NCBI RefSeq assembly: GCF_000186345.1
Contig: NC_014962.1
Coordinates: 62,001 to 126,000, forward strand
DNA: 64,000 nucleotides
Direction of reading: 5' to 3'
Source of the DNA: Isosphaera pallida ATCC 43644
GTDB taxonomy: Bacteria > Planctomycetota > Planctomycetia > Isosphaerales > Isosphaeraceae
Shown here: piece by piece, positions 8,278 to 18,103 of the stretch
Layout of the letters: every line of letters starts with the position of its first letter
Position numbering within the stretch: position 1 is the stretch's first letter
Notes under the pieces: generated by a model
What the model was told of the DNA's origin: nothing
The model's database searches: none
What the model saw: only the letters and a program-made list of their open reading frames with translations
Translations under genes and position numbers: made by a program

Positions 8278-9690
8278 TCAATCGTTCTTTGCCTTAATGA
8301 GCAGAAGGCTCTGGTCGTCCACAGGCGGAGCGCCTTGGGAGAAGGAGTTGAGGTCGTCGAGCAGCATCCTCAACAGTCCGGAGGCGGAGCATCCCCTTCC
8401 CTTTTGCACACAGCGAGCGAGCATAGCGTCGAGCCGTTCCGTGCCGTAGAATTCGTAACGGCCCGAGGGATCACGTGGCGGGGCCACCGTGTCGGTCACG
8501 CCGTCGGTGTAGAGGGCCAGCACATCGCCAGGCTTCAATGCGGTTTCGTGACAAGGGTAGGATTGATCCTCCAGAATCCCCAGAGGCAGCCCAGCGGGCC
8601 CCTCGATCGGTTCGACCACGAACGAGCCGGCAGCGCCGTCGGGGTCCGATCGAATCAAGCGGGGCGGATTGTGGCCCGCCCGAGTCGAGCGTAGGATGCG
8701 GGTCGCTGGGTCGTACACGCCGTAGAACGCGGTGACGAACATGCCCGATTCACTGGTGTAGCGGGTGGTCAACTGCTGATTGAGGTAGGACAGCAGCGCG
8801 GCGGGGTTGTCGCATGGCTCAACATAGGTATGAACAAGGCTATGCGTGATCGCCATGACAACGGCCGCTGGGGTGCCGTGGCCTGACACGTCGGCGATCA
8901 ACAAGCCGTAACGTCCGCCCGGCAGGGCGAAGACGTCGTAATAGTCCCCGCCGGCGTGCCGCGAGGTTCGGTAGTAGGCCGCCAGGTCCAGACCGGGAAT
9001 CGGCGGTAGCGAACGCGGTAGTAACGAGCGTTGGATGTCGGCTACAGTGCGCAATTCGCGCTCAAGCTGGGCGTTGACCTGGCGGAGTTGGTTAGTCAGC
9101 ACCAGATTATGGGTCGCCCGGCCGAACAGGTTGCTCATCCAGACCATGCCCGGCAGTTGCTCCCAGGTGAAGCCGTCGGGTTCGACGCGGAGCAGCAGGG
9201 TCATATTCAACGCTACCCCCTGATCGTAGTGGGGCAAGGCGGCCAGGGAGCCGAACCCCTCCAGGTAAGGGGCAGCGGGGTCGTCAGGATCGGGTTTGAG
9301 ATGGAGCCGCAGATCCGGCTCGTCGCCGTAAAGCAATTCGGCAAATAGCCCGCCACGCAACAGCGGGAGGCGTTCCTTCTGGGTCCAGGGGTTGATCTCC
9401 TCGTCCCAACCACTGAAACGGGTGATGCGGAACCAGGGAGCCTCCAGGCCGCGACGGCTCAACGAGACGCGCCCGCCGATCGGCATTATCTCCCTCATGC
9501 GACGGTCATACGCCTTGACCATCGTTTGAGGGTCGGTCTGTCGGCTCATCTCGCGCATCATCGCCACCACCTGCCGCAAACGCTCGCGCCAAAGTGAATC
9601 GAGGTCGTCGGCGGTCACAAGATCGTCTTGGGAGGCGATAGGGGTGATTGAGCTAGTGATTGCTTGAAACGGGTCGTTGAACGAGTCCAT
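8278..9690 (-). CDS. SpoIIE-type PP2C serine phosphatase
   Basis: Predicted metal-dependent phosphoserine phosphatase of the SpoIIE/RsbU group, which usually acts on anti-sigma-antagonist or other phosphorylated regulators. 470 residues from ATG 9690; a longer frame reaches 9858 but would run into the divergent tilS start. The first 200 residues form a GAF-like sensor region without clear motifs, followed by a coiled segment (LTNQLRQVNAQLERELRTVADIQRSLLP) that normally links sensor and phosphatase. Catalytic motifs are HAGGDYYDVF (near 249), LLIADVSGHGTPAAVVM, the AGHNPP block, LYTDGVTDT and DDQSLLLI. The expected metal-binding Asp residues are all present, so it should be active. No anti-sigma or STAS partner is adjacent. 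Confidence 0.92.
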   Translation of the reverse strand: MDSFNDPFQAITSSITPIASQDDLVTADDLDSLWRERLRQVVAMMREMSRQTDPQTMVKAYDRRMREIMPIGGRVSLSRRGLEAPWFRITRFSGWDEEINPWTQKERLPLLRGGLFAELLYGDEPDLRLHLKPDPDDPAAPYLEGFGSLAALPHYDQGVALNMTLLLRVEPDGFTWEQLPGMVWMSNLFGRATHNLVLTNQLRQVNAQLERELRTVADIQRSLLPRSLPPIPGLDLAAYYRTSRHAGGDYYDVFALPGGRYGLLIADVSGHGTPAAVVMAITHSLVHTYVEPCDNPAALLSYLNQQLTTRYTSESGMFVTAFYGVYDPATRILRSTRAGHNPPRLIRSDPDGAAGSFVVEPIEGPAGLPLGILEDQSYPCHETALKPGDVLALYTDGVTDTVAPPRDPSGRYEFYGTERLDAMLARCVQKGRGCSASGLLRMLLDDLNSFSQGAPPVDDQSLLLIKAKND

Positions 9691-9788
9691 GATGCAATTG
9701 TCCCAAAGGAATGCAGAGCGTCGCGGAGCGAAGGGATTGGATTCGATAGAAACGCGACGCGGTGGATGCCGAGAGGCGAGGTCTCGAC

Positions 9789-11342
9789 ATGTCCCGATCG
9801 GACCGAAATGACTCTCCCCTTGGTCAAACGTTTTCCCCTCCCCAGCATGACCGATCACCCCGTTCAGGGAAAGTGACCGCTCCGTTTCCCGCCGGGCAAG
9901 GTTTCTGGCCGGAGTGGGGCGAGGCGGTTGTCGAACGCTGCCGGGGCTGGTCGCGGCGCGGAATCGGTCCCTCGGTGGTGGTGGGCGTGTCGGGCGGGGG
10001 CGATAGCGTGGCGCTGTTGCGACTGCTCGACGCCGCGATCCGCGCCGGCGCGCTCGATTGGTCGTTGACCGTCGCCCACTTTCATCACGGTCTCCGAGGA
10101 AGTCAGGCCGACGCCGAAGCCGACGCCGTGGAGCGTCTGGCCCACGCGCTAGGCTGGCCGGTGGTCGTCGAGCGTTGGAGCGACCCGCCCCAAGGGATCG
10201 CTCCCGCCGAAGCCCCGCTTCGAGCCGCCCGCCTGGAGTTCCTCGCCCGCGTGGCGTCGCACCACCAAGCCCGCGCGGTGGTGCTGGCCCATACTCGCGA
10301 CGACCAGGCCGAGACCGTTTTACAACGGGTGTTGCGCGGCTGCGGGCCCCGAGGTCTGGGCGGCATCCCGCCCCGTCGTCGTTTGACCCAAGGCGTGGAC
10401 CTGCTCCGCCCTCTGCTGGAGGTTCCCCGGGCCTGCTTGCGCGACTGGTTGACCGCCATCGGCCAACCCTGGCACGATGACCCCACTAACACCGATCAAC
10501 ACCGCACCCGCGCCTGGATTCGTCACGATCTGTTGCCCCGCGCGCGTCGTCACGTCAACCCCCAAGCCGATGCTCATTTGGCGCGGTTGGCCCGTCACGC
10601 CCGCATTCTCTGCCGCCGACTTGAACACGACGGGGCCCGTCTCTTGAGAACATGCTGGCGCGACCACCTGGACGAATCGACGAGTTCGGAGGAAGCGAGG
10701 GTTTCCTTGGATCGGATTCGTCTGGCCGCCGCTCCGCGTTGGCTCCGGGTCGAAGCGTTGCGCGGCCTCTGGCGCGCTCGCGGTTGGCCCGAGGCCGACA
10801 TGACCCAACGCCACTGGCACAAGCTAGCCCGACTGGTCGAAACCCCACAAGAGCGGAGCGATCATTTCCCCGGCGGCTTGCGGGTGCGAATCAACAGAAA
10901 CGATTTCGTGATTTCTCATCCATGCAAATTGACATTGAGTCCGATCGAAAGCCGTGCCTGGGATGAGGGTGGCTTCGTGGTCGTCGCGTCGGGGACAACG
11001 GTTACTCCTCGGGGTCGTTTGACCATCATGGAGACCTCGCCCCACTTGATCGCGTCCGACCCATTTCTGGAAACGATCGACGCCGACACGTTGCATCTCC
11101 CGCTCATTTTGCGCGGGCCTCGGCCCGGCGAGCGGTTCGATCCTTTGGGTATGGGAGGCTCGACCCAGCCGTTGAACGATTTTCTGAGAAGCCGAGACGT
11201 TCCCCGCACCGAACGTTCCGCCGTGGTCCTGCTTAGCGACGCGATGGGGATCGTTTGGGTGGTGGGGCATCGGATCGCCCATCGGGTCCGGCTCACTTCG
11301 GCGTCGCGCCGGGGGTGGCGGTTGAAATGGGTTGAGGATTGA
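9789..11342 (+). CDS. tilS: tRNA(Ile)-lysidine synthase
   Basis: ATP-dependent enzyme that converts C34 of the AUA-reading tRNA-Ile to lysidine, essential for decoding. 517 residues from ATG 9789, preceded by GAGG at seven bases; a GTG at 9762 is a possible longer start. The PP-loop SGGGDSVALLRLL lies near residue 68, and the second family motif LAHTRDDQAETVLQRVLRGCG follows. The C-terminal region contains the RPGERFDPLGMGG and FLRSRDVPRTERS segments that match the TilS substrate-binding domain. It is divergent from the SpoIIE gene and convergent with the unknown gene ending at 11486. Confidence 0.95.
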   Translation: MSRSDRNDSPLGQTFSPPQHDRSPRSGKVTAPFPAGQGFWPEWGEAVVERCRGWSRRGIGPSVVVGVSGGGDSVALLRLLDAAIRAGALDWSLTVAHFHHGLRGSQADAEADAVERLAHALGWPVVVERWSDPPQGIAPAEAPLRAARLEFLARVASHHQARAVVLAHTRDDQAETVLQRVLRGCGPRGLGGIPPRRRLTQGVDLLRPLLEVPRACLRDWLTAIGQPWHDDPTNTDQHRTRAWIRHDLLPRARRHVNPQADAHLARLARHARILCRRLEHDGARLLRTCWRDHLDESTSSEEARVSLDRIRLAAAPRWLRVEALRGLWRARGWPEADMTQRHWHKLARLVETPQERSDHFPGGLRVRINRNDFVISHPCKLTLSPIESRAWDEGGFVVVASGTTVTPRGRLTIMETSPHLIASDPFLETIDADTLHLPLILRGPRPGERFDPLGMGGSTQPLNDFLRSRDVPRTERSAVVLLSDAMGIVWVVGHRIAHRVRLTSASRRGWRLKWVED

Positions 11343-11485
11343 AACGAGGGACGATTCGCCGCGCCGATCCCTCGACCCCAATGGAGCCAGGAAACCGACG
11401 GAACAGAGGGTTGCTGGTGGATGGAAAGAGGTGTGACCAATACCAAACGAAACGATTGTCAGCGCGGTTTTGGGTGGGAGGGGGG

Positions 11486-12313
11486 TTATTGATTTGACGT
11501 GTTGGTTTGGTTGCGGGCCGCCTCGATCAGTGCCGCGGGGCGGGCCGGCACGCCAGGGGCGTTGAGGACTTGAGGGTCGCGGCGGGCGATGTCGTCCCAG
11601 ATGGCGTTGAGGTTGGCGAAGAGGCGGGCCGGGTTGGTGGCTAGCGGGGTCGAACGCGGCCGCAACTCGGTGGCGAGTTGCTTGATCGTCTCCGAATCGA
11701 ACCGACCGGAGAGCGCCACGGCGGCCAGCATTCGCCGGGTGGCAGAAGCGGCCTGCTTGGCGGTCTCGGGATCGATGCCGTCGCGTCGCAGCACTTCGGG
11801 GGCAATAACTGGCACCATCAGCCCTAGGGCCACTGCTTCGGCGATTGGTTCGGGGACTTCGACCCGTCCCAACCGGGGACCGATCGCCACCTCGAGATCG
11901 ACCCAGATGCCCGCGAGATCGGCGAGCGCTGCGGCGGGGTTGGATCCGTTGGCGCGGTTGTTCAAATCGGCGGCCAGGGCGTCTAGGCCGTCGCGGTCTA
12001 GCAAACCCAGAGTGGAGACGCGATCCACCAGCAACCGGGTGGCGATCACGAGATCGTCCCACTTTTGTTGATCGAATCCCTCGGGAGTCAGGTTAGCCCA
12101 GCGATCGACAATCGGTGGCACCGTCCGACGGCCGTAGGCGGCGGTTGCTTTGTAGTCCTCGCGGATAAACAAAAACACCACGAACAGAACGCCCAGCACC
12201 AAGACAATCGTCAGGAGTCCAAACCCGACCACTTTGCGGCCCGACCACCCCGACAACACAAGAGGCTGTTTGAGTGAGGTATGACCATTACTCAAACCGT
12301 TGGCGTAGCTCAT
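11486..12313 (-). CDS. Membrane-anchored protein of unknown function
   Basis: Not recognised. 275 residues from ATG 12313, with AAAGGA about nine bases upstream; the frame extends to 12484 but without a convincing start. A short cytoplasmic stretch is followed by one strong transmembrane helix (about residues 28-50, VVGFGLLTIVLVLGVLFVVFLFI), then a predicted extracytoplasmic helical domain rich in Ala, Leu, Asp and Arg. No Cys, lipobox or catalytic motif is visible. It lies about 170 bp downstream of the flippase gene on the same strand, so the two could be co-transcribed. Confidence 0.7.
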   Translation of the reverse strand: MSYANGLSNGHTSLKQPLVLSGWSGRKVVGFGLLTIVLVLGVLFVVFLFIREDYKATAAYGRRTVPPIVDRWANLTPEGFDQQKWDDLVIATRLLVDRVSTLGLLDRDGLDALAADLNNRANGSNPAAALADLAGIWVDLEVAIGPRLGRVEVPEPIAEAVALGLMVPVIAPEVLRRDGIDPETAKQAASATRRMLAAVALSGRFDSETIKQLATELRPRSTPLATNPARLFANLNAIWDDIARRDPQVLNAPGVPARPAALIEAARNQTNTSNQ

Positions 12314-12480
12314 CGACGAAAATCCTTTCGCGGGAGGTAGCGCGACTTGGTGCGGTGCGGAGTGATCGAAGATCGCATCGGGATCAAGGTGGGGATGATT
12401 CGATTTGGGCGAACCAGCAGCTGGCGGCCTTGGTGTTTGAAGGTTGGCGATCGTCGGCGACGCCCCGGTTTGGATGAGGA

Positions 12481-14364
12481 TCAATCAACGTTGGATGGGG
12501 AGGCGAGCGTGGCGGCCGGTTGAGAGCCGTGGGAATCGGCTGGGGCGAGTTGCTTGGAGGCCGAACGCGCGCTGAGGCGGTCACGCAACAGCCTCAGGTC
12601 GGAACGTCCCCAGGGGGTCAGAAGATGACCGGCGGCGTAGGCAATCAGGCCGACGCCGATATGGAGAAGCAGCCGGGCGACCCGTTCGGCCCAACCAACC
12701 TGGTCCGGCTCCAACGGCACCCAGCAGGGTAGAACCAAGGTCGCAACCAGTAACGCGGCGACGCCCGCCAGCGGAGCGCTCAAGGCGCGACGGGCGAACT
12801 CGCCGGCGTCGATTTCCAAACGTCTCCAAAGATACCATCCTGGCGCGATCAAGTTGGAGAACAAGGTGGTCAGCACCGTGCCCCAGATGACACCCGAGAC
12901 GTCGTTCCAAACCCAGGTTAGGACGAAGCTCAGCGGGAGGTTGATGACCGCTCCGATCAAAGCCGTCCAGGCGATGAACTTGATCTCGCCCATGCCGATG
13001 GCGGTTTGAACCAAGCCCGAGATTGCGAGAGGAGCCGCAGCGATGAGGAACAGCTGCATCAGTCCAGCGTGCTGACGATAGGACTCGCCCATCCACACCA
13101 CCAAAAACGGTCCGGCGAGCAGACCGGCGAGCAACACCGGCGGCAACAACACCCCGAGCAAAGCGCGGGTGGCGTCGTACTTGACCCGATCCAAGCCGTG
13201 ATCGTCCCGCGCCGCGGCGAGACTCGCCACCGCCGGCACCAACAACCCCGTGAGCATCCAGGCCATTTGCCTTAGCGACAAAAATGGTTTACTCACCGCT
13301 TGGTACACCGTGGTGGGCGGGCCGGGATCGGCTAGAGCGAAGCCCAAAACCGTGGTGTCCACCTTGTCGGCCAAAATCATGCTCAAATTCAAGATAAACA
13401 CATACGCGCTGAATTTCACCAGCGAGGACACGTCCTCGCGACGGGGGCGGCGGAGGGTGGGACGATAGCCCACGTTTTGAAAGAGAACCCAGAAGCCGGG
13501 GCCGAAGTACAGCACGATTTGCAAGCTGATCACCATCACCATGATAGTGAAGAACGGCACGCCGGCCCGCAGCGCCACGACCATGATGCCGAACCTTAGC
13601 ACGCTGATGATCAGGTCCAGCAACGGCAGGACCTCGTAGCGTCGCGCGGCCTGGAGCAGACTGGCCAAGATCATGCCCAGGCCGTAACAGGGCGCGGTGA
13701 CGATCTGGAGCCAGAGCAGCTTGACGATGAGCTCGCGGGCTTCCCCCTGATAGTCGGTCAGGGGCAACGCCAGATGAAGCACCGCCAGCAGAGCCAGGCA
13801 TTGCACCAGCGTCATGACGGCGTAGAACAAAAGCCCGCAGACCACGGTGCGATCGACCGCCTCGTGGTCGCGCTGGGTCCAGGCTTCGGAGATCCGCCGC
13901 GATAGGGCCGAGGACATGCCGAACTCGAGCAAAACCTGGAAGAAGCCAAAGCCCCAGGCGAACTGATAGGCCCCATTGAGTTCCTCGCCAATGGCTCCTA
14001 CGATCAAGGGGATTGTCAGGAACCCAATCGCGGCGTTGATGGGAATACGCAGCGCTACCCAGAAGGTGCCGCTGGCCAGGCGTCCCAGCACCGAAGGCAA
14101 CGCGGCAGCGACCCCTGCGCCCGGCTGGCCCTTCCAGGTTGGCGAGGTCTGGGACCCATCCCGGTTGGTCGCCGCCAACGACGCGGACGATGAGACGAGT
14201 TCGGCGTCAGCCTCCGCGACTTCGCCCACCCTGGCCGCTCCCGGTCGAGTCATCCGTTCCAACGACAGGTCTCCGGCATCCCGTCTGGCATCACTCCGCC
14301 CGCGCCGTCCCACGTCGTCGGCGACTCCCCTCCGGTGGGGCCGGCTCGGCTCGACGTTGGCCAC
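12481..14364 (-). CDS. Polysaccharide/lipid-linked oligosaccharide flippase-like protein
   Basis: Predicted MOP-superfamily transporter (Wzx-like) that flips lipid-linked glycan units across the inner membrane. 627 residues from a GTG at 14364. The first 85 residues are hydrophilic and low-complexity, so an ATG at 14253 (residue 38) is an equally plausible start. From about residue 95 there are 12 or more hydrophobic helices, starting with the typical LASGTFWVALRIPINAAIGFLTIPLIVGAIG; the central loops (YEVLPLLDLIISVLRFGIMV, YVFILNLSMILADKVDTTVLG) match the polysaccharide-biosynthesis export family. No polymerase or ligase sits beside it, so the substrate cannot be named. Confidence 0.85.
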   Translation of the reverse strand: MANVEPSRPHRRGVADDVGRRGRSDARRDAGDLSLERMTRPGAARVGEVAEADAELVSSSASLAATNRDGSQTSPTWKGQPGAGVAAALPSVLGRLASGTFWVALRIPINAAIGFLTIPLIVGAIGEELNGAYQFAWGFGFFQVLLEFGMSSALSRRISEAWTQRDHEAVDRTVVCGLLFYAVMTLVQCLALLAVLHLALPLTDYQGEARELIVKLLWLQIVTAPCYGLGMILASLLQAARRYEVLPLLDLIISVLRFGIMVVALRAGVPFFTIMVMVISLQIVLYFGPGFWVLFQNVGYRPTLRRPRREDVSSLVKFSAYVFILNLSMILADKVDTTVLGFALADPGPPTTVYQAVSKPFLSLRQMAWMLTGLLVPAVASLAAARDDHGLDRVKYDATRALLGVLLPPVLLAGLLAGPFLVVWMGESYRQHAGLMQLFLIAAAPLAISGLVQTAIGMGEIKFIAWTALIGAVINLPLSFVLTWVWNDVSGVIWGTVLTTLFSNLIAPGWYLWRRLEIDAGEFARRALSAPLAGVAALLVATLVLPCWVPLEPDQVGWAERVARLLLHIGVGLIAYAAGHLLTPWGRSDLRLLRDRLSARSASKQLAPADSHGSQPAATLASPSNVD

Positions 14365-14639
14365 GAGGTCAACCCAGACCGTCGGTTCGGGGGAGCGATC
14401 GAAACCGGGAGCGGATCACGACGGGCCGATTGTAGCCGCAACCCGGCCTGGCTCAATAGACCAATTTAGAAGGAGAGCCTCCAACCCAACGCGGCTGCCC
14501 CACCCGACGACCCGACTCGTCACGCCGGGACGTCTCCCTGGGAAACCTTATAGGGCGGGCGATTGTCGATTGACCCACGAGGTCAGCCTGGATACGCTGC
14601 CCCCATCGCCTGGAGCCGCGGCGGGAGAAACGGCCAACC

Positions 14640-16823
14640 ATGACCACCCAAGCGAACTCGGACGAACGTCTTGAACGGGCCGAGGTCCGCGAGATCCTCC
14701 GAAGCATCACGCCTCTCCGGGCCCTGGAGCCGGCCCGCCTGGAACGTCTGCTCGATCAATCCCATCTCTTGACCCTCACCTCCGGTCAATGGCTCACCCG
14801 CCAGGGGGAGCGGGATTGTCGGGTGTTCGTGTTGCTGCGGGGACTCATCGAGGTTTGGAATGCGGCCGTTGTTCCTCCCCAGCGTCTTGAAACCATCGAA
14901 CCAGGCCGCTGCTTTGGCGAACGGGCGGTTCTCCTCGACGAACCGCGTGACCGGGACCACCGCGCCTCGGATCGCGGGCCGGCCCATCTGCTGGTCATTG
15001 CCGGCGAAGTCTATCTCGAGCTGACCGCCCAATCGCCCGCCTTCGCTCAGGCGTTGGGCAGCCTCTGGCGGCTCAAACGCGGCGGGTCCGATCCGATCGA
15101 CAACTTCCTGGCCGAACTGCGCTATGGAGTGTCGCAGGGGATGATCCCCCTGTTTCGGCTGATTCCACGCTACCTTCAGCTTCAGCCGGCGCTGCATCCC
15201 CTGGCCAACGACGAGGGACGCATCGACTGGCCAGCATTGCTGTACGCTGTGCGTCGCCTACCCGACACCATCACGCGAACTTTCATGCTGTTCCTGGCCG
15301 ACGAGGTGCCCGCGCTGTACGGCCAACCCCAGCGGCTTTTCCAGGCAGTGGCCACTGCCACCCGCCCCCGCGCCACCTACGAGATGCTGCCGGGCAAGGC
15401 GATGGTGCTGCTGCGCGACGGCCTGTCCGACCTGCTAGACCTGATTTGCTGCATCTGCCTCTACGCAGTCGAATCGCGCAAAATCCGTAAACGGGTCGCC
15501 ACCCATGAACGCCTGATCCTCCTGGGCGATCATCTCGAGGACCGTCCCAACCTTGGTCCCACCGAGGCCGACCGCCGCGACCGCCGCGTCCTGGCCGAGA
15601 TGGGCTTCGACGAGCGGGATATTCAGGGGCTTCGACAAATCTGGCCCCGCGACCCCTGCCGTCATCTACAGGAGATGTTGGTTCAACACGAGGATATCGC
15701 CATTGGCTTACGACGGCGACGCGACGACGCAACCCGACGTCCCGCCGAAAGCTGGGCGGCCCAGATCGCCGCCGATTTCCGCGACCTCACCGGCGACGAC
15801 CCCCACGACCTGCCTCCCGAACTCGCCGTCCACGTCATCAGCAGCAACACCCACTCGGTCACCAATTGCCTCAGCCACTACCTGGCCGACCACGCCGACC
15901 GCATCCTCGCCTGGGGACGTGCCTTCCGCCCAGAACTCTACCAGGAGGAATGGTCCAACCCCCGCGACCTGCTCTACGCTTTGGCTCGGGACTTCCTCCG
16001 CACCCATCCCGACGAGGCGGCCCGCAAACGCCGTCTGGAACGCGAAGGCGGGGTGTTGCGGCGCTATGAAACCGCCTTCACCGGCATCCAGGTCGAACTC
16101 ATCGACCTGGCGGCCGTGGCCCGCCGTCCGGTCGATCCCGACCTGACCCTCCCCGACCGCGCCCCCGCGGTGATCGTCAACATCGACTTCGCCTTTGGAC
16201 AACAGGCCGAGGAAATCCTGGCCGTCTTAATCCTGCTGTTCCGCCGCAACCTCGCCAGCGTCAATATCCTGGGCAAGGCCGGAACCCTCGTGGGCAACCG
16301 CGGCGATCTGTTGGCCCCCACCGCCTTCCTCGACCAACACACCGACCAATTCCAACCCCTCGTCGGGCCCCAACGAGTTGATTTCCAACGTCTCCGCCGC
16401 CGTCTTCCCCACCACCAACTCCACCAAGGGCCGATGCTCACCGTACTGGGGACGTTGATGCAGAATCGCGTTCTTTTGAATCTTTACAAAAACATCTGGC
16501 GCTGCGTCGGCCTGGAGATGGAGGGATTCCACTACCACAACCAACTGGTCCGCTCGATCCGTCGCGGGGTTCTCTCCGACGACTTGGCGGTGCGGTTCCT
16601 CTATTACGTCTCCGACGCCCCGCTCCGCCCGGGGGAAAGCCTCTCCGAATCGCTTCGCGTTTTGGAAGGAGTGCCGCCGTTGTACGCGGTCACTCGGGAG
16701 GTGCTGGCCGGTATCTTCGAGCAGGAACGCCAACGAGCGGGCCAACCCCTCACGCCCCCGCCCGAAACGCCGTCGCCCGGTTGGGACGGCTTGGAGACGT
16801 GGACCGCCCGCTCAAGTCGGTGA
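14640..16823 (+). CDS. Cyclic-nucleotide-binding protein with nucleoside-phosphorylase-like C-terminus
   Basis: 727 residues. Residues about 20-140 form a Crp-like cyclic-nucleotide-binding fold (SGQWLTRQGERDCRVFVLLRG, then IEPGRCFGERAVLLDEPRDR, the phosphate-binding cassette region). The middle (about 150-480) is largely helical and not recognised. The last 220 residues show marks of the purine nucleoside phosphorylase/MTA nucleosidase fold: VNIDFAFG near 514, LGKAGTLVGNRGDLLAPTAF near 542-561, GLEMEGFHY near 625, and YYVSDAPL near 657, where the ME(G/T) pair and the SD aspartate contact ribose and base in that family. No DNA-binding HTH is seen. It is followed 30 bp later by a CAP-domain gene. 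Enzyme activity and ligand are inference. Confidence 0.7.
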   Translation: MTTQANSDERLERAEVREILRSITPLRALEPARLERLLDQSHLLTLTSGQWLTRQGERDCRVFVLLRGLIEVWNAAVVPPQRLETIEPGRCFGERAVLLDEPRDRDHRASDRGPAHLLVIAGEVYLELTAQSPAFAQALGSLWRLKRGGSDPIDNFLAELRYGVSQGMIPLFRLIPRYLQLQPALHPLANDEGRIDWPALLYAVRRLPDTITRTFMLFLADEVPALYGQPQRLFQAVATATRPRATYEMLPGKAMVLLRDGLSDLLDLICCICLYAVESRKIRKRVATHERLILLGDHLEDRPNLGPTEADRRDRRVLAEMGFDERDIQGLRQIWPRDPCRHLQEMLVQHEDIAIGLRRRRDDATRRPAESWAAQIAADFRDLTGDDPHDLPPELAVHVISSNTHSVTNCLSHYLADHADRILAWGRAFRPELYQEEWSNPRDLLYALARDFLRTHPDEAARKRRLEREGGVLRRYETAFTGIQVELIDLAAVARRPVDPDLTLPDRAPAVIVNIDFAFGQQAEEILAVLILLFRRNLASVNILGKAGTLVGNRGDLLAPTAFLDQHTDQFQPLVGPQRVDFQRLRRRLPHHQLHQGPMLTVLGTLMQNRVLLNLYKNIWRCVGLEMEGFHYHNQLVRSIRRGVLSDDLAVRFLYYVSDAPLRPGESLSESLRVLEGVPPLYAVTREVLAGIFEQERQRAGQPLTPPPETPSPGWDGLETWTARSSR

Positions 16824-16853
16824 ATCTGAATCCCCCCCTTACCGATCCTCTTT

Positions 16854-17930
16854 GTGGTCCGGAGTTGGAGTTTCGTCGATGCCGCTCCCGCACGGTTCCC
16901 ATCACGCGGCTTCCGCCTGGAACCTCGCCGCCACGCCACAATTCCCCTCCTCCTCGCTTTGACCTCGGAGGCCGGGATCGCCCCAGCTTACGCCCAACGA
17001 CGCGATCCCTCCGGTCTGGAACCCGCCCGCATCCTGCATGAACACAACCGCCTCCGGGTCGCCGAGGGGTTGGAGCCGCTCGCCGCTAGCCCGGTCCTCC
17101 AACGCATCGCCCGTGACTACGCCCTAGAATTGGCGCGCCGTCAGATGATCGACCATGTGGGCGAGGATGGCTCCACACTCACCGACCGCGCTGCCAAGGG
17201 AGGATACCTCTTCACTGCGATCGGCGAAAATCTCGCGTTCGGTCATCAGAATGTCAAAAGTCTTATGCATGATTGGATGCACAGCCCTAGTCACCGAGCC
17301 AACATTTTGCAACCCGCTTATACCCAAGCGGGAATTGGGTTCGCGCGGGACACGCGTGGTCTGCTGTACGTCGTGGTCAACTTTGGCGCACCCCGCCAAC
17401 CCGTGACCGAAGGTCGCGTTGTTTCAGCCCATTCCGCGTCCAACCCATCCGACGCCGGAAAGCCCTCGCCTTCGCCCACGGCTCTCTTGAAACAGGCGAT
17501 CGACACCTTGCGCGCCCAAGAAGGAGCCGCGCCCTTAACCATCTCGCCTCTTCTCACCCGCGCTGCTGGTCTGCACGCCTACGACCTGGCTCAACGCAGT
17601 CTGGCCTCGCCCGTGGGCAGCGACGGAGCGACCGTCTCGAAACGGGTCCGCGACCTAGGTTACCGACCCCGTATCGTCGCCCAACTCGTCGCGCGGGGAG
17701 GCGCGACGGCCGAAGAGGTCATCACACGCTGGTCCGAATCGGCTGGGCCACGCCGCCTCTTGCTGGACGATCACAAGGAAATTGGTCTCGCCCGCGTCGA
17801 GGACGATCAAGGAGTGCCCCACTGGTGCGTGGTCCTGGCCGATCCCCAGACCCCTCCCTCAACCGCGCCACGCTCCACCCCCGAATCAGGTTTCAGCGCG
17901 GAGACGGTGTCGCCTTCACACCATCCTTGA
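16854..17930 (+). CDS. Secreted protein with two CAP/SCP (PR-1) domains
   Basis: Predicted exported protein, 358 residues. Residues about 27-47 read as a signal peptide ending APAYAQ. The first CAP domain (about 60-180) keeps the fold's motifs: LHEHNRLRVAEGLEPL, HVGEDGSTLTDR, GENLAFG and MHSPSHRANILQPAYTQAGIGFA. The second (about 210-345) is degenerate: SPVGSDGATVSKRV replaces the His-bearing stretch and WSESAGPRRLLLDDHKEIGLARV replaces the SPSHR region. No enzymatic function is firmly established for bacterial CAP proteins. The GTG start has no obvious ribosome site and lies 31 bp after the upstream gene, so translation may depend on that neighbour. The gene converges on another CAP protein gene. 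Confidence 0.8.
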   Translation: MVRSWSFVDAAPARFPSRGFRLEPRRHATIPLLLALTSEAGIAPAYAQRRDPSGLEPARILHEHNRLRVAEGLEPLAASPVLQRIARDYALELARRQMIDHVGEDGSTLTDRAAKGGYLFTAIGENLAFGHQNVKSLMHDWMHSPSHRANILQPAYTQAGIGFARDTRGLLYVVVNFGAPRQPVTEGRVVSAHSASNPSDAGKPSPSPTALLKQAIDTLRAQEGAAPLTISPLLTRAAGLHAYDLAQRSLASPVGSDGATVSKRVRDLGYRPRIVAQLVARGGATAEEVITRWSESAGPRRLLLDDHKEIGLARVEDDQGVPHWCVVLADPQTPPSTAPRSTPESGFSAETVSPSHHP

Positions 17931-17988
17931 ACAAGCCGAAATCAAGTAACGCCTCCCGTCCTCCTTGGTCCATTGCCTTACAAAATCG

Positions 17989-18030
17989 ACCGGCTCGACT
18001 CCGAAGCGTAGACGACGGAGCCGAGCCGGT
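17989..18030. terminator. Long hairpin between convergent CAP genes
   Basis: Arms ACCGGCTCGACTCCG and CGGAGCCGAGCCGGT pair over 15 positions with one mismatch around a 12-base loop. It sits between two convergent stop codons (17930 and 18104), as expected for a shared bidirectional terminator. There is no long T run. Confidence 0.65.
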
Positions 18031-18103
18031 TGCTCAATGTGAGGTGATCGGGAAGGTGTCAAGAAGAGAGTTCAAGGTCACTTGGGCGAATCAAATCAAG
18101 GAG

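Noticed and set aside
10824-12062. 412-codon frame on the minus strand over the tilS end and the unknown membrane gene
   Set aside because: Composition is Arg/Pro/Ser-rich shadow, and it spans two real genes in other frames.
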